Positions 22,014-32,815 of a DNA stretch of 64,000 nucleotides are shown in pieces; position 1 is the stretch's first letter, and the number at the start of each line of letters is the position of its first letter. The position numbers and the translations under genes were made by a program. Origin of the DNA: Pseudomonadota bacterium (lineage in GTDB: Bacteria > Pseudomonadota > Gammaproteobacteria > Steroidobacterales > Woeseiaceae). The stretch lies in NCBI GenBank assembly GCA_022573655.1, contig JACZTO010000008.1, forward strand, positions 1 to 64,000. Direction: 5' to 3'. The notes below the pieces were generated by a model. That model saw only the letters and a list, made by a program, of their open reading frames with translations. It had not been told where the DNA came from and did not search any database.

Positions 22014-22909
22014 TGGCAGCTGCAAGAGACATCACTGCGCAGGGCGAGATTCGCTACGACGAACCGATGAGTCGGCATACGTCCTGGCGAGCGGGCGGCC
22101 CCGCCGAAGTATTTTTCGTGCCCGCGAGCGTCGAGGATCTCGCGGAGTTCCTGGCGGCGCTTGAAGCAGATACACCAATATTCTGGCATGGCGTTGGCAG
22201 CAACTTGCTGGTGCGCGACGGTGGTATCTCTGGCGTCGTGATCTCGGCAACGAAAATGCTGCGACAACTTGACCGCATCGATCATTACCTGGTCCGTGCC
22301 GGTGCCGGCGTACCATGCACACAACTCGCTCGCCAATGCATACGCTGGAAGCTGGGTCCGTCAGAATTTTTTGCAGGTATTCCTGGCACCGTCGGTGGCG
22401 CGCTGGCGATGAACGCAGGTGCACACGGCGGCGAAACCTGGGAGCGGGTCGAATCGGTGCGCAGCATAGATCGCAATGGCGAAATTCACGAGCGTGCCCC
22501 CGGCGAATACACCATTGGCTATCGTAGTGTCACTGGGCCCGCAAGCGAGTGGTTCCTCGAAGCGACATTTCGATTTGATCCCGATGCTGTGCCGAGCATG
22601 GAAACGATGAAGGGCATGGTCGAGCGCCGTAAAGCCTCGCAGCCATTGGGCTTGCCAAGCTGCGGCTCTGTGTTCCGCAATCCGCCCGGTGACCATGCGG
22701 CGCGGCTCATTGAAGGGGCTGGTCTGAAAGGGTATCGCATCGGTGGTGCCGAGGTTTCGGAGAAACACGCCAACTTCATCATCAATCGTGAAAATGCGTC
22801 CGCAACGGATATTGAAGAGTTGATCGAATATGTGCGCCAGACTGTGCTGGAGGATTTTGGCGTCAGCCTCAAGTACGAAGTGCGAATTGTTGGGGAGCTG
22901 CAGTCGTGA
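22010..22909 (+). CDS. murB: UDP-N-acetylenolpyruvoylglucosamine reductase
   Basis: [29 protein letters not shown]. Confidence 0.95.
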   Translation: MMAAARDITAQGEIRYDEPMSRHTSWRAGGPAEVFFVPASVEDLAEFLAALEADTPIFWHGVGSNLLVRDGGISGVVISATKMLRQLDRIDHYLVRAGAGVPCTQLARQCIRWKLGPSEFFAGIPGTVGGALAMNAGAHGGETWERVESVRSIDRNGEIHERAPGEYTIGYRSVTGPASEWFLEATFRFDPDAVPSMETMKGMVERRKASQPLGLPSCGSVFRNPPGDHAARLIEGAGLKGYRIGGAEVSEKHANFIINRENASATDIEELIEYVRQTVLEDFGVSLKYEVRIVGELQS

Positions 22910-23874
22910 AGATATCGTCTGCAAACGAATTTGGTCGCGTTGCCGTGATGTTCGGCGGCGATTCAAGCGAGCGTGAGGTTTCGCTGGATACGGGCGCTGC
23001 TGTTCTCAGCGCGCTGCAATCCAAAGGTGTTGATGCGCATGCCTGGGACCCGGCCGATAAATCTTTGGCTGAGTTTGCGGCTGCGGGATTTGATCGCGTC
23101 TGGATCGCCCTGCACGGACCGGGTGGTGAGGACGGTGCGATACAGGGTGCTTTGCAATGGCTGAATATGCCGTACACCGGAAGCGGCGTTATGGCTTCGG
23201 CGCTTGCCATGGACAAAGTACGCAGCAAACATCTCTTTTGTGCTGCCGGAATTCCGACGCCGGATTTTGCCACGGTGCAATCCAGGGCAGACGCATCCGC
23301 CGCTGCAGAGCAGTTTGGATATCCGCTCGTAGCCAAACCGTCAGGACAGGGATCGAGCGTCGGTCTGTCGAAGATTTTCGAACCCGCACAGCTGCATGAC
23401 GCGGTAGACATCGCGCTGCAGTACGGCGATACGGCATTGGTGGAACGATGCATCGAGGGTGATGAATACACGGTGGCCGTCTTGCGCGGCAGGGCCTTGC
23501 CGAGCATTCGCATTGTTACCCCGCGCGTTTTCTATGACTACCGCGCAAAGTACAAGTCTGAACGGACTGAGTATATCTGCAAGGGCACGGCGAGCGATGC
23601 AGAAGAACAACGCTACGCAGATCTTGCCGTCGCCGCATTCGCAGAACTCGGTTGCACCGGTTGGGGCCGCGTTGACTTGATGACGGGTGCTGATGGTCAG
23701 CCGCTAGTTCTGGAGGTTAATACGGTGCCGGGAATGACTAGCCACAGTCTTGTGCCAATGGCAGCACTCGCCGAGGGCATCGATTTTGAGGAATTGTGCT
23801 GGCTCATCCTCGAAACCAGCTTTGCTCGCAACGCAGTACCAGCCGATATGGAGGTGGCAGCTCATGGCTCATAA
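22906..23874 (+). CDS. ddlB: D-alanine:D-alanine ligase
   Basis: VAVMFGGDSSEREVSLDTG, VLEVNTVPGMTSHSLVP. Confidence 0.96.
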   Translation: MKISSANEFGRVAVMFGGDSSEREVSLDTGAAVLSALQSKGVDAHAWDPADKSLAEFAAAGFDRVWIALHGPGGEDGAIQGALQWLNMPYTGSGVMASALAMDKVRSKHLFCAAGIPTPDFATVQSRADASAAAEQFGYPLVAKPSGQGSSVGLSKIFEPAQLHDAVDIALQYGDTALVERCIEGDEYTVAVLRGRALPSIRIVTPRVFYDYRAKYKSERTEYICKGTASDAEEQRYADLAVAAFAELGCTGWGRVDLMTGADGQPLVLEVNTVPGMTSHSLVPMAALAEGIDFEELCWLILETSFARNAVPADMEVAAHGS

Positions 23875-24676
23875 GCAGGCCCGCCGCCGCAAGCAGAAAG
23901 TAGTAGAGCGCGTAACACTACCCAGGATCCGTATCGGCCGTGTCATTGCGCCGCTCGTCGCGATCGGCATTGTCTTCGCAACCTATCAACTGAGCATGAC
24001 CATGCTGGATCGCCGCATTTCGTCAATAGCGATCAGCGGACCCTTTCAGCGCGTGACCGCCTTGCAGATTGAGGCGGCGATCAGCGACGAAATCGACGTG
24101 GGATTTGTTGCTGTGGACCTGGATCGCATACGGGAACGCATCGTCGCATTGCCGTGGATAGACCAGGCAAGGGTTGCTCGTCGCTGGCCTGATAGGATTT
24201 CAATCGTGGTTACCGAGCAAGTGCCGGCCGCGATCTGGGGTGAGCGTGGCTTGTTAAATACACGCGGTGAATTATTCGTTACACAACTGCGCCATGTGCC
24301 GGCAGAATTGCCGCGCCTAAGTGGCCCGGACGCTCGTTCCGCGGAAGTTGCGGCACGTTACCTGAGTGTCCGCGAACAGCTTATTCCGCTAGGCCTGGAT
24401 CTACGTCGTGTAAATCTGGATGTGCGCGGTTCCTGGAAAATGACTTTGCACAACGGCATTGAAGTGCGCCTGGGCCGCCGTGATGTCGACGCCCGCACGG
24501 ACCTGTTCCTTGACGTTGTCGCGGACATCATCACCAGCCGGCCTGCTGACATTCAGTATGTCGACATGCGTTACGGAAATGGTTTCACGATTGGCTGGAA
24601 GGGCGGAGTGCAGGCCCCAACTGCTTATCCGCAGCCGGCCGACCGGGAAATGGTTGCTGCCAGAGGAATGGAGTGA
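23864..24676 (+). CDS. ftsQ: Cell division protein FtsQ
   Basis: Basic N-terminus, single TM, POTRA-like, between ddl and ftsA; start MAHKQARRRKQK at 23864. Confidence 0.92.
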   Translation: MAHKQARRRKQKVVERVTLPRIRIGRVIAPLVAIGIVFATYQLSMTMLDRRISSIAISGPFQRVTALQIEAAISDEIDVGFVAVDLDRIRERIVALPWIDQARVARRWPDRISIVVTEQVPAAIWGERGLLNTRGELFVTQLRHVPAELPRLSGPDARSAEVAARYLSVREQLIPLGLDLRRVNLDVRGSWKMTLHNGIEVRLGRRDVDARTDLFLDVVADIITSRPADIQYVDMRYGNGFTIGWKGGVQAPTAYPQPADREMVAARGME

Positions 24677-25915
24677 ATGTCCAAACAACCAGACAATAAG
24701 CTGATTGTCGGCCTCGACATAGGTACGTCGAAGGTCGTGGCTATCGTCGGTGAAATTAATGAAGATAACGGCATTGAAGTGATTGGCATCGGTACGCACC
24801 CGTCTCGGGGTCTGAAGAAGGGCGTTGTTGTCAATATCGAGTCGACCGTGTACTCGATTCAGCGCGCCATCGAAGAGGCCGAACTAATGGCCGGCTGCGA
24901 TATTCACTCGGTGTATACGGGCATTGCCGGCAGTCATATTCGGAGTCTGAATTCGCACGGCATTGTTGCTATTCGCGATACCGAAGTGAGCTCCGGGGAT
25001 GTCGATCGCGTCATTGATGCCGCTCGCGCCGTAGCCATACCGGCCGATCAGAAGATTCTGCACATATTGCCGCAGGAATTCATAATCGATAACCAGGGTG
25101 GCATCCGCGAGCCCATTGGCATGTCTGGTGTGCGCCTCGAAGCGAAAGTCCACATAGTGACCGGAGCTGAAAGTGCGACACAAAACATTGTCAAATGTGT
25201 ACAACGCTGCGGTCTTGAAGTCGAAGACGTTGTGTTGGAGCAATTGGCATCTAGCTATTCGGTGCTTACGGACGACGAAAGAGAACTCGGATCGTGCATC
25301 GTCGACATCGGTGGCGGCACAACAGATATTGCCGTCTTCCTCGGTGGTGCGATTCAGCATACCGCAGTCATTCCAATCGCCGGTGATCAGGTAACAAACG
25401 ATATCGCCGTATCGATGCGCACGCCGACGCAGTACGCAGAAGAGATCAAGATCAAATACGCGTGCGCCCTGTCGCAGTTGGCCAACCCGGATGAAACCAT
25501 TGAAGTTCCGAGCGTCGGCGATCGGCCGCCGCGCAGACTGGCACGACAAACGCTCGCGGAAATTGTTGAGCCGCGTTACGAGGAATTGTTCGGCCTGGTG
25601 CGTGATGAACTGCGGCGCAGCGGATTCGAAGAGCTAATCGCAGCGGGCGTGGTCATCACGGGTGGCAGTTCCAAGATGGAGGGTGCAGTGGAACTGGCTG
25701 AGGAAGTATTCCATATGCCAGTACGACTTGGTGCGCCTCAATACGTGGAAGGATTAATGGATGTTATTCGCAACCCGATTCATGCCACGGGTGCCGGGTT
25801 GTTGTTGTACGGCTATGAAAATATCTCCCGTCGCGATCGGCGCGGTGCGCCGATCGGCGGCAATATTGGCGAGATGTGGTGGGGTGTGAAGAAGTGGTTT
25901 CAGGGACATTTTTGA
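24677..25915 (+). CDS. ftsA: Cell division protein FtsA
   Basis: IVGLDIGTSKVVAIVGEI, VDIGGGTTDIAVF; C-terminal amphipathic helix (WWGVKKWFQGHF). Confidence 0.97.
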   Translation: MSKQPDNKLIVGLDIGTSKVVAIVGEINEDNGIEVIGIGTHPSRGLKKGVVVNIESTVYSIQRAIEEAELMAGCDIHSVYTGIAGSHIRSLNSHGIVAIRDTEVSSGDVDRVIDAARAVAIPADQKILHILPQEFIIDNQGGIREPIGMSGVRLEAKVHIVTGAESATQNIVKCVQRCGLEVEDVVLEQLASSYSVLTDDERELGSCIVDIGGGTTDIAVFLGGAIQHTAVIPIAGDQVTNDIAVSMRTPTQYAEEIKIKYACALSQLANPDETIEVPSVGDRPPRRLARQTLAEIVEPRYEELFGLVRDELRRSGFEELIAAGVVITGGSSKMEGAVELAEEVFHMPVRLGAPQYVEGLMDVIRNPIHATGAGLLLYGYENISRRDRRGAPIGGNIGEMWWGVKKWFQGHF

Positions 25916-25941
25916 AAGTTTAAAAAGCGGAGGAAGACTCA

Positions 25942-27084
25942 ATGTTTGAATTAATGGATGCGCACAGTCAAAGCGCTGTTATCAAAGTCATCGGTGTCGG
26001 TGGTGGCGGTGGCAACGCGGTCGCTCATATGGTCGAAACCGGGATAGACGGTGTCGATTTCATATGTGCGAATACGGACTCGCAAGCGCTGAAGGGATCA
26101 CGCGTGCGAACATCGTTGCAGATCGGCTGCAACATAACGAAAGGGCTTGGTGCGGGAGCTGATCCCGATATTGGTCGCCAGGCAGCGATGGAAGATCGCG
26201 ACCGCATACAAGAAGTGATCGAAGGTGCCGATATGCTGTTCATTACGGCCGGTATGGGCGGTGGCACCGGTACAGGCGCGACACCAATCGTTGCGCAGGT
26301 TGCCAAGGAACTTGGCATTCTCACAGTGGCAGTGGTGACCAAACCATTCGAGATGGAAGGTAGCAAGCGCATGAGAATTGCTGAGCACGGCATCGCAGAG
26401 CTGGGCAAGTTCGTCGACTCACTGATCACGATTCCAAATGAGAAGTTGCTGACTGTGCTCGGTGGTGAAACCACATTGCTGGATGCGTTTCGATCGGCGA
26501 ACCAGGTACTGCAGGGCGCGGTGCAGGGTATCGCCGAATTGATTACCCGGCCGGGACTGATCAATGTCGATTTTGCTGATGTTAGAACTGTCATGTCTGA
26601 AATGGGTATGGCGATGATGGGTTCTGGCGTCGCTTCGGGCGAAGATCGGGCACGCGAAGCCGCCGAGGCAGCCGTGTCGAGCCCGCTACTTGAAGACATC
26701 AATCTGGCAGGTGCCAACGGCATTCTCGTCAACGTGACGGCCGGCCCGGATCTGTCTATCGGTGAATTTCAGGAGGTAGGCTATACGGTCAAGGAATATG
26801 CTTCTGAAGATGCAACCTTAGTCATCGGTACTGTCATAGATCCTGATATGACAGACCAGATTCGGGTAACCGTGGTTGCGACCGGCCTGGGCCAGCACGG
26901 AGCGAATGCCGAAATTCCAATCCGCATCGTGCAGCGACCCGCAGTGCAGGCCGAGCCCAACTACCAGACGCTGGACAAGCCGACGGTGCAGCGCCAACGT
27001 GCTGTTGGCGATGGTCTTACGGGCCCCGAGCTGAAGGAAGAGTTGCTGGATATTCCGGCATTTCTGCGTCGGCAGGCTGACTGA
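25942..27084 (+). CDS. ftsZ: Cell division GTPase FtsZ
   Basis: GMGGGTGTGA tubulin signature, C-terminal LDIPAFLRRQAD. Confidence 0.98.
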   Translation: MFELMDAHSQSAVIKVIGVGGGGGNAVAHMVETGIDGVDFICANTDSQALKGSRVRTSLQIGCNITKGLGAGADPDIGRQAAMEDRDRIQEVIEGADMLFITAGMGGGTGTGATPIVAQVAKELGILTVAVVTKPFEMEGSKRMRIAEHGIAELGKFVDSLITIPNEKLLTVLGGETTLLDAFRSANQVLQGAVQGIAELITRPGLINVDFADVRTVMSEMGMAMMGSGVASGEDRAREAAEAAVSSPLLEDINLAGANGILVNVTAGPDLSIGEFQEVGYTVKEYASEDATLVIGTVIDPDMTDQIRVTVVATGLGQHGANAEIPIRIVQRPAVQAEPNYQTLDKPTVQRQRAVGDGLTGPELKEELLDIPAFLRRQAD

Positions 27085-27272
27085 TCGCGAGGCAGTCCGA
27101 GCGCAGTTGGATTGCGCCGGACAGACAGGACCTCCGCATTGCCGGCCTGGGCGCATCCAGGCCGGTAATCTGACCGTCTCGCCACGGATTGCCTGCCAGC
27201 CACTGGTATAACAGCTTGAATTCCTGAAGAGTTTTTCGTCCGGGAGCATCTTGTGATAATCTTGCGCGCGAT

Positions 27273-28181
27273 ATGCTAAGACAGCGAACGATAAAAAGCA
27301 CAATCCGTGCCACGGGTGTTGGGCTTCACAGTGGCGAGAAGGTCTATATGACGCTTCGACCCGCGGCGGAGAATTCCGGAATTACGTTCCGTCGAGTCGA
27401 TCTCGACGTTCCGGTCGACATACCGGCGGATCCGCGACTCGTTGGTGAGACGATGTTGGGTACGACGCTTGTCAAGGACAACGTCAAAGTCGCGACTGTC
27501 GAGCATCTGCTGTCCGCGATGGCGGGTCTTGGCATCGACAATCTCAATATCGATCTGTCAGCGCCTGAAGTTCCCATCATGGATGGCAGCGCCGGGCCGT
27601 TTGTATTTCTGCTGCAGTCTGCCGGTATTGAAGAGCAAAATGCCGCGAAGAAATTTATTCGCATCAAGAAAAAAATTCGTGTTGAAGACGGCGATAAGTG
27701 GGCGGAGTTGCGGCCATTCAATGGCTTCAAGGTGGATTTTGAGTTGTACTTCAATCACCCTGTATTCAACAAGCTAAGCCAGCGTGCAATAATCGATTTT
27801 TCTTCGACGTCATACCTCAAAGAAGTCAGTCGGGCGCGCACCTTTTGTTTTCTGCGCGATGTGGAAGCATTGCGCGAGCGCAACCTCACACTCGGCGGCA
27901 GCATGGACAATGCGATCGTGCTCGACGATTACCGCATACTCAATGAAGATGGATTGCGTTACGCGAACGAGTTCGTGATTCACAAAATTCTTGACGCGAT
28001 CGGCGATGCCTACCTGCTCGGCCACAGCCTTGTCGGCGAAATTCGTGCCTATAAGTCCGGCCACGAGCTGAACAACAAGTTGCTGCGCGCAATGTTGGCC
28101 GACGAAACCGCTTGGGAAAAGGTCACGTTCAAGGACCAGCAGAAAGCTCCCATGTCCTACGCGACTCCCTCCTACGCGTAA
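27273..28181 (+). CDS. lpxC: UDP-3-O-acyl-GlcNAc deacetylase
   Basis: [24 protein letters not shown]. Confidence 0.97.
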   Translation: MLRQRTIKSTIRATGVGLHSGEKVYMTLRPAAENSGITFRRVDLDVPVDIPADPRLVGETMLGTTLVKDNVKVATVEHLLSAMAGLGIDNLNIDLSAPEVPIMDGSAGPFVFLLQSAGIEEQNAAKKFIRIKKKIRVEDGDKWAELRPFNGFKVDFELYFNHPVFNKLSQRAIIDFSSTSYLKEVSRARTFCFLRDVEALRERNLTLGGSMDNAIVLDDYRILNEDGLRYANEFVIHKILDAIGDAYLLGHSLVGEIRAYKSGHELNNKLLRAMLADETAWEKVTFKDQQKAPMSYATPSYA

Positions 28182-28204
28182 AAAAACTCGCTCCTGCGGT
28201 GGTG

Positions 28205-28555
28205 TTAGCCTTGGCTGACGCGAATACGGCAGGTACTGGCGGCAATTCCGGCATTTCGAGCCGCTTTGAGAAGAGTCTCGGTTTCATAGCGCAGGCGGGA
28301 GGCCCAGGCTGACGATGCGCAAATAACCACCAATTCGCCATTATCCCGAATATTTGCGGCAACAATGGCAGTTTTATCGCATTCGGGCAGTGCGCCACTA
28401 AGAATCTCAGTGAGTTCACCCATGCGGCGAGCTCGCCTGATGATATTGCCTAAGTCCCCGGCTTTACTCGGATTTAGCAGATTTTCGAGCTTATCAGCTG
28501 ACATGAAAATGTGACGCAGTTGGCGTTTTTTACCTCTTTTGGGGACTCCGGTCAC
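28205..28555 (-). CDS. dciA: DUF721/DciA-family protein (predicted replicative-helicase operator)
   Basis: Small protein with DUF721-like core (ADKLENLLNPSKAG...LVVICASSAWASRLRYETETLL); lpxC-DUF721-M23-secA neighbourhood. Confidence 0.72.
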   Translation of the reverse strand: MTGVPKRGKKRQLRHIFMSADKLENLLNPSKAGDLGNIIRRARRMGELTEILSGALPECDKTAIVAANIRDNGELVVICASSAWASRLRYETETLLKAARNAGIAASTCRIRVSQG

Positions 28556-28607
28556 CGTTCCAGGGCAGTAACCTTGTAATGATTTATGACATTATGCATA
28601 TTGTCGC

Positions 28608-28692
28608 ACACGATAAAGGCAAACCCGCCGAAAGGTGGGGTCGCAAATCCACCGGTCTAAGGGGTGATTCCTAGGACAGCGGGGCTACCGAA
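28608..28692 (+). ncRNA. Cyclic-di-GMP-I (GEMM-I) riboswitch aptamer
   Basis: CACGATAAAGGCAAACCcgcCGAAAGgtgGGGTCGCAAATCCACCGGTCTAA...CTAGGACAGCGGGGCTACCG, colinear with the recalled Vc2 aptamer CACGCACAGGGCAAACCauuCGAAAGaguGGGACGCAAAGCCUCCGGCCUAA...UAGGUAGCGGGGUUACCG. Confidence 0.9.
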
Positions 28693-28811
28693 GTGAGCAG
28701 GGACAGCAAGTTGATAAGAACGCAAAAAAGCGGACGCGGGCGTGACGCCGGCGACTTCGCGACTTGCTCATATAACAACCGATTGACGTCAATGCAGCCG
28801 AGGCGTATTTG

Positions 28812-29744
28812 ATGAATGTAGTAGTTTTCGGTAGAGGGTTTGGACAACCCCGGCAGCTTAATCTGACTGGCATGAAAGCCGGCCTGGGACTTGCTGTTGT
28901 TACCGCTATCATCATTGGTGTCGGCTTTACGGCCGGATCCCTGCATTCAACTTACAACGGCTCAGGTGTCAGTAACGACAAACTGGCTACGCTAAAGGGT
29001 GAGTTGCAAGCGCAGCGCGACAACATTGAGTCCATTCGGCAGGAAAACGAAGACACGCTTGATGCATTGGCCATTCGTATTGCGCAAATGAATGCGCGCA
29101 TGATCCGCCTCGATGCCCTGGGTCGTCGTTTGACCATAATGGCGAATATCGAAGACGGTGAATTCGATTTTGATACAGATCCTGCTCTGGGTGGACCAGA
29201 AGTACCGATGGCGGCCGGATCGAACATCGCAGTACCGGAAGTATTGGATGCGATGAATTCGCTTGGTGTACAACTGAGTAATCGCGAAGTACAACTCGAT
29301 GTTCTCGAGGGCGTATTGATGAACCAGAGCCTTAAGGATCGCGTTTACCCGCAGGGTCGCCCTGTAGGGGCTGGTTGGATATCGTCGTATTTCGGCAAGC
29401 GTACGGATCCGTTCACGGGTAAGCCTGCGAACCATACTGGCATCGACTTTGCCGGCAAGATGGGCGCTGAGGTCGTGGCGGTCGCCGCCGGCGTTGTCAC
29501 CTGGTCATCGAATCGCTATGGCTATGGGATTATGGTCGAAATTAACCATGGCAATGGTTACGCAACGCGCTATGCGCACAATTCCAAGAATCTCGTAGCC
29601 ATCGGCGACGAGGTCAGTAAGGGGCAGGTTGTTGCTCTCATGGGAGAGACCGGCCGTGCAACTGGCCCGAATCTGCACTTTGAGGTGCTGCAAAACGGCC
29701 GCCGGGTCAATCCGGTCAAGTACATTCGCGATTCGTCGAAGTAA
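28812..29744 (+). CDS. M23-family (LytM) murein peptidase, membrane-anchored with coiled coil
   Basis: HTGIDFAGKMGAEVVAVAAGVV...NGYATRYAHN...GATGPNLHFEVL-type M23 motifs; N-terminal TM; coiled coil. Confidence 0.93.
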   Translation: MNVVVFGRGFGQPRQLNLTGMKAGLGLAVVTAIIIGVGFTAGSLHSTYNGSGVSNDKLATLKGELQAQRDNIESIRQENEDTLDALAIRIAQMNARMIRLDALGRRLTIMANIEDGEFDFDTDPALGGPEVPMAAGSNIAVPEVLDAMNSLGVQLSNREVQLDVLEGVLMNQSLKDRVYPQGRPVGAGWISSYFGKRTDPFTGKPANHTGIDFAGKMGAEVVAVAAGVVTWSSNRYGYGIMVEINHGNGYATRYAHNSKNLVAIGDEVSKGQVVALMGETGRATGPNLHFEVLQNGRRVNPVKYIRDSSK

Positions 29745-29841
29745 GACCCCGGCAAACCACACTACGTGTTCCGTAACGACACCCTGGTCGTCTCGATCGG
29801 GCAGGCCTTGTGATCTCGATAATAGCCCTTAGATCGCGACA

Positions 29842-29871
29842 TTGGATTCTAAATGCCTGCGCCTCTAGAAT
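29842..29871 (+). promoter_or_regulatory. Probable sigma-70 promoter for secA
   Basis: TTGGAT (29842-29847), 18-bp spacer, TAGAAT (29866-29871). Confidence 0.5.
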
Positions 29872-29901
29872 AGCGGCCTTTGCCGGACCCGGGAGCCCTG
29901 T

Positions 29902-32802
29902 GTGGCCAATTTTCTAACACGCATTTTTGGTAGTCGCAATCAGCGCCTGCTGCGTGAGTACTCAAAAGTCGTCGACAACATCAATGCCCTCGAGGAGGGC
30001 ATCAAAGCGCTGGACGATGCTGCATTGCGAGCCAGGACGGCGGAATTCAAGCAGCGATACACCGCTGGTGAGACGCTGGATGATTTGTTGGCGGAAGCGT
30101 TTGCCGTTGCGCGGGAGGCATCCGTGCGTACCATGCATCTGCGACCCTTTGACGTACAGTTGATTGGTGGCATGGTGCTGCACGATGGCAATATTGCCGA
30201 AATGCGTACCGGTGAGGGCAAGACTCTCATGTCGACGCTGCCGACGTATCTGAATGCGATCGGCGGCGACGGCGTACACATCGTCACGGTCAACGAGTAT
30301 CTTGCGCAGCGCGATGCCGACTGGATGCGTCCTATTTACGAGTTCCTGGGCCTGACAGTTGGTGTTTCGAAGAGTGGCCAGAGCCCGGATGAAAAACGGG
30401 CGGCTTATCAATGCGATGTCACGTATGCGACCAACAACGAGCTTGGATTCGATTACTTGCGCGACAACCTGGCGTTTTCTACGGCTGACAAGGCGCAACG
30501 CAAACTCAATTTCGCGATTGTCGATGAGGTCGACTCGATTCTGATTGATGAGGCACGCACGCCGCTGATCATTTCCGGTCCGGCCGAATCCAGTACGGAT
30601 CTTTACGCGCAAATCAACAAGCTGATTCCGAAGCTCAGACAACACGACGAGACTGACGAAGCCACTAATTTCGACATTACCAGCAACAAGGTATCGCTCG
30701 TCGACCAGAATGGCAGCCCAGTGCGCGGTGACGCTGACGACTCGGGCGAGATGGGGCTTGAGGAGGCCGTCAGCATTGCCGAACAACGCGATGCGGACGT
30801 TGTATTGATCAGCGTTGAGGGCAAAATCGCGAAGTGCCGTCTTGTCATTCGTGGAGACTACACGACCGACGAGAAAACCAAACAAGCGCATATTACGGAA
30901 GAAGGTCATCAGAGAGTCGAGGCACTCATGACCCAGGCAGGGCTGCTGGCAGAAGGCGAGAGTCTATACGACGTGGTCAATATTCGCTTGCTGCATCACC
31001 TGAGTTCCGCATTGCGCGCGCACACCATGTATCAGTGCGATGTGGACTACATCGTCAAGGATGGCGAAGTCGTTATTGTTGACGAGTTCACTGGTCGCAC
31101 GATGCCGGGTCGACGCTGGGGCGACGGTCTGCATCAGGCTGTGGAAGCGAAGGAAGGCGTATCGATCAAACAGGAAAATCAGACCGTTGCGTCAATTACA
31201 TTCCAGAACTACTTCCGGCTGTACAACAATCTCTCGGGAATGACGGGTACAGCCGATACGGAAGCGTTCGAATTCCAGCAAATTTACGGTTTGGAAGTCG
31301 TCGTGATTCCGACGCATATGGACATGATTCGCGATGACCAGCCGGATCTTGTTTACCTGACGGAGAATGACAAGCATGAGGCCATAATTGCGGACATTGT
31401 CGACTGCAGCGAGCGCGGCCAGCCGGTACTCGTCGGCACAACGTCGATAGAGGCATCAGAACTGTTGTCGTCCTTCCTGAAGAAGAAAAGCATTGAACAT
31501 CAGGTGCTGAACGCCAAACAGCACGAACGTGAAGCACAGATTGTGCAAAATGCCGGCCGCCCGGGCGCGATTACGATCGCAACGAACATGGCAGGTCGCG
31601 GCACCGACATAGTGCTCGGCGGTAATCTCGATGCGGAGTTGGCGAATGCGGGTGCGGGCGCGGATGAACCCAGCATCAGAGAGGCTTGGGACAAGCGCCA
31701 CAAAGAGGTCATTGAGGCGGGTGGTTTACACATAGTGGGCACCGAACGCCACGAATCCCGCCGCATAGATAACCAGCTACGGGGTCGCTCCGGCCGCCAG
31801 GGTGACCCCGGATCCAGCCGCTTCTATCTGTCGATGGAAGATACGCTCATGCGCATCTTTGGTGATCCTGAGCGCACCAAGAGATTGTTGTCGCGCGCTG
31901 GCATGCGCGAGGGCGAGGCCATTGAGAGCCGCTTGCTGAGCCGCCAGATCGAGCGGGCACAGCGCAAGGTGGAGGCGCATAACTTCGACATTCGCAAGAA
32001 TCTGCTTGAGTACGACGATGTGGCGAATGACCAGCGCAAAGTTGTCTATCACCAGCGCTCGGAGCTCATGGATGCCGACGAGATTGAAGATTCTGTTGCG
32101 GCGATTCGTGAGGAAGTCGTCGGTATCGTTGTCGACCAATACATTCCGCCAGGCAGCCTGGATGAATTATGGGACACCGAGGGCCTGGGCAAGGCGCTTG
32201 ATTCCGAGTTCGGAGTGCGCGTGGATGTTGCGCGCTGGACGCACGACGACAAGACTTTGAATGCAGACGCAATTGGCGATCGTTGCATCGAGGAAGTTGC
32301 CGCCGCCTACGCCACGAAGGTCGGTAACATCGGCGCGGATCTCATGCGTGGTGTTGAAAAGCAGGTCATGTTGCGGCAGTTGGACCATCACTGGAAGGAC
32401 CACCTTGCCGCGATGGACAATTTGCGTCAGGGCATCGGCCTGCGTTCCTATGCGCAGAAGAATCCCAAGCAGGAATACAAGCGCGAAGCATTCGAAATGT
32501 TTGGCGTGATGCTCGAACAGGTGAAACACGACACGATCAGCATCCTCTCGCGTATTCGCATCCAGGGCGAAGACGATCTCAACCAGATGTCAGAGCGTAA
32601 ACAGGCACCGGACACAATGAAGTTCCAGCACGCAGAGGCATCGACGCTGGGTGCGCAACCGGCGCCAGGAGGTGGGCCGCAAGCCGCCCCGCCACCGCAG
32701 GTAGTGCCCTTTAAGCGCGATGGGCGCAAGGTCGGCCGTAATGAGCCGTGCCCCTGCGGTTCCGGCAAGAAATTCAAGCAATGTCACGGCAAGCTGAGCT
32801 AG
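29902..32802 (+). CDS. secA: Preprotein translocase ATPase SecA
   Basis: [31 protein letters not shown]-terminal zinc-binding [18 protein letters not shown]. Confidence 0.98.
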   Translation: MANFLTRIFGSRNQRLLREYSKVVDNINALEEGIKALDDAALRARTAEFKQRYTAGETLDDLLAEAFAVAREASVRTMHLRPFDVQLIGGMVLHDGNIAEMRTGEGKTLMSTLPTYLNAIGGDGVHIVTVNEYLAQRDADWMRPIYEFLGLTVGVSKSGQSPDEKRAAYQCDVTYATNNELGFDYLRDNLAFSTADKAQRKLNFAIVDEVDSILIDEARTPLIISGPAESSTDLYAQINKLIPKLRQHDETDEATNFDITSNKVSLVDQNGSPVRGDADDSGEMGLEEAVSIAEQRDADVVLISVEGKIAKCRLVIRGDYTTDEKTKQAHITEEGHQRVEALMTQAGLLAEGESLYDVVNIRLLHHLSSALRAHTMYQCDVDYIVKDGEVVIVDEFTGRTMPGRRWGDGLHQAVEAKEGVSIKQENQTVASITFQNYFRLYNNLSGMTGTADTEAFEFQQIYGLEVVVIPTHMDMIRDDQPDLVYLTENDKHEAIIADIVDCSERGQPVLVGTTSIEASELLSSFLKKKSIEHQVLNAKQHEREAQIVQNAGRPGAITIATNMAGRGTDIVLGGNLDAELANAGAGADEPSIREAWDKRHKEVIEAGGLHIVGTERHESRRIDNQLRGRSGRQGDPGSSRFYLSMEDTLMRIFGDPERTKRLLSRAGMREGEAIESRLLSRQIERAQRKVEAHNFDIRKNLLEYDDVANDQRKVVYHQRSELMDADEIEDSVAAIREEVVGIVVDQYIPPGSLDELWDTEGLGKALDSEFGVRVDVARWTHDDKTLNADAIGDRCIEEVAAAYATKVGNIGADLMRGVEKQVMLRQLDHHWKDHLAAMDNLRQGIGLRSYAQKNPKQEYKREAFEMFGVMLEQVKHDTISILSRIRIQGEDDLNQMSERKQAPDTMKFQHAEASTLGAQPAPGGGPQAAPPPQVVPFKRDGRKVGRNEPCPCGSGKKFKQCHGKLS

Positions 32803-32815
32803 CGTCATAGAAACG

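Noticed and set aside
24884-25549. 221-aa minus-strand ORF
   Set aside because: Antisense shadow of ftsA
29745-29790. GGCAAACC motif after the M23 gene, considered as a second GEMM aptamer
   Set aside because: Lacks the GAAA tetraloop stem, CGCAAA and CCGGCCUAA blocks
29744-29901. Possible secM-like arrest peptide upstream of secA
   Set aside because: No ORF with signal peptide or FXXXXWIXXXXGIRAGP-type motif; the gene upstream is an M23 peptidase
29962-30909. 315-aa minus-strand ORF
   Set aside because: Antisense shadow of secA; no recognisable family
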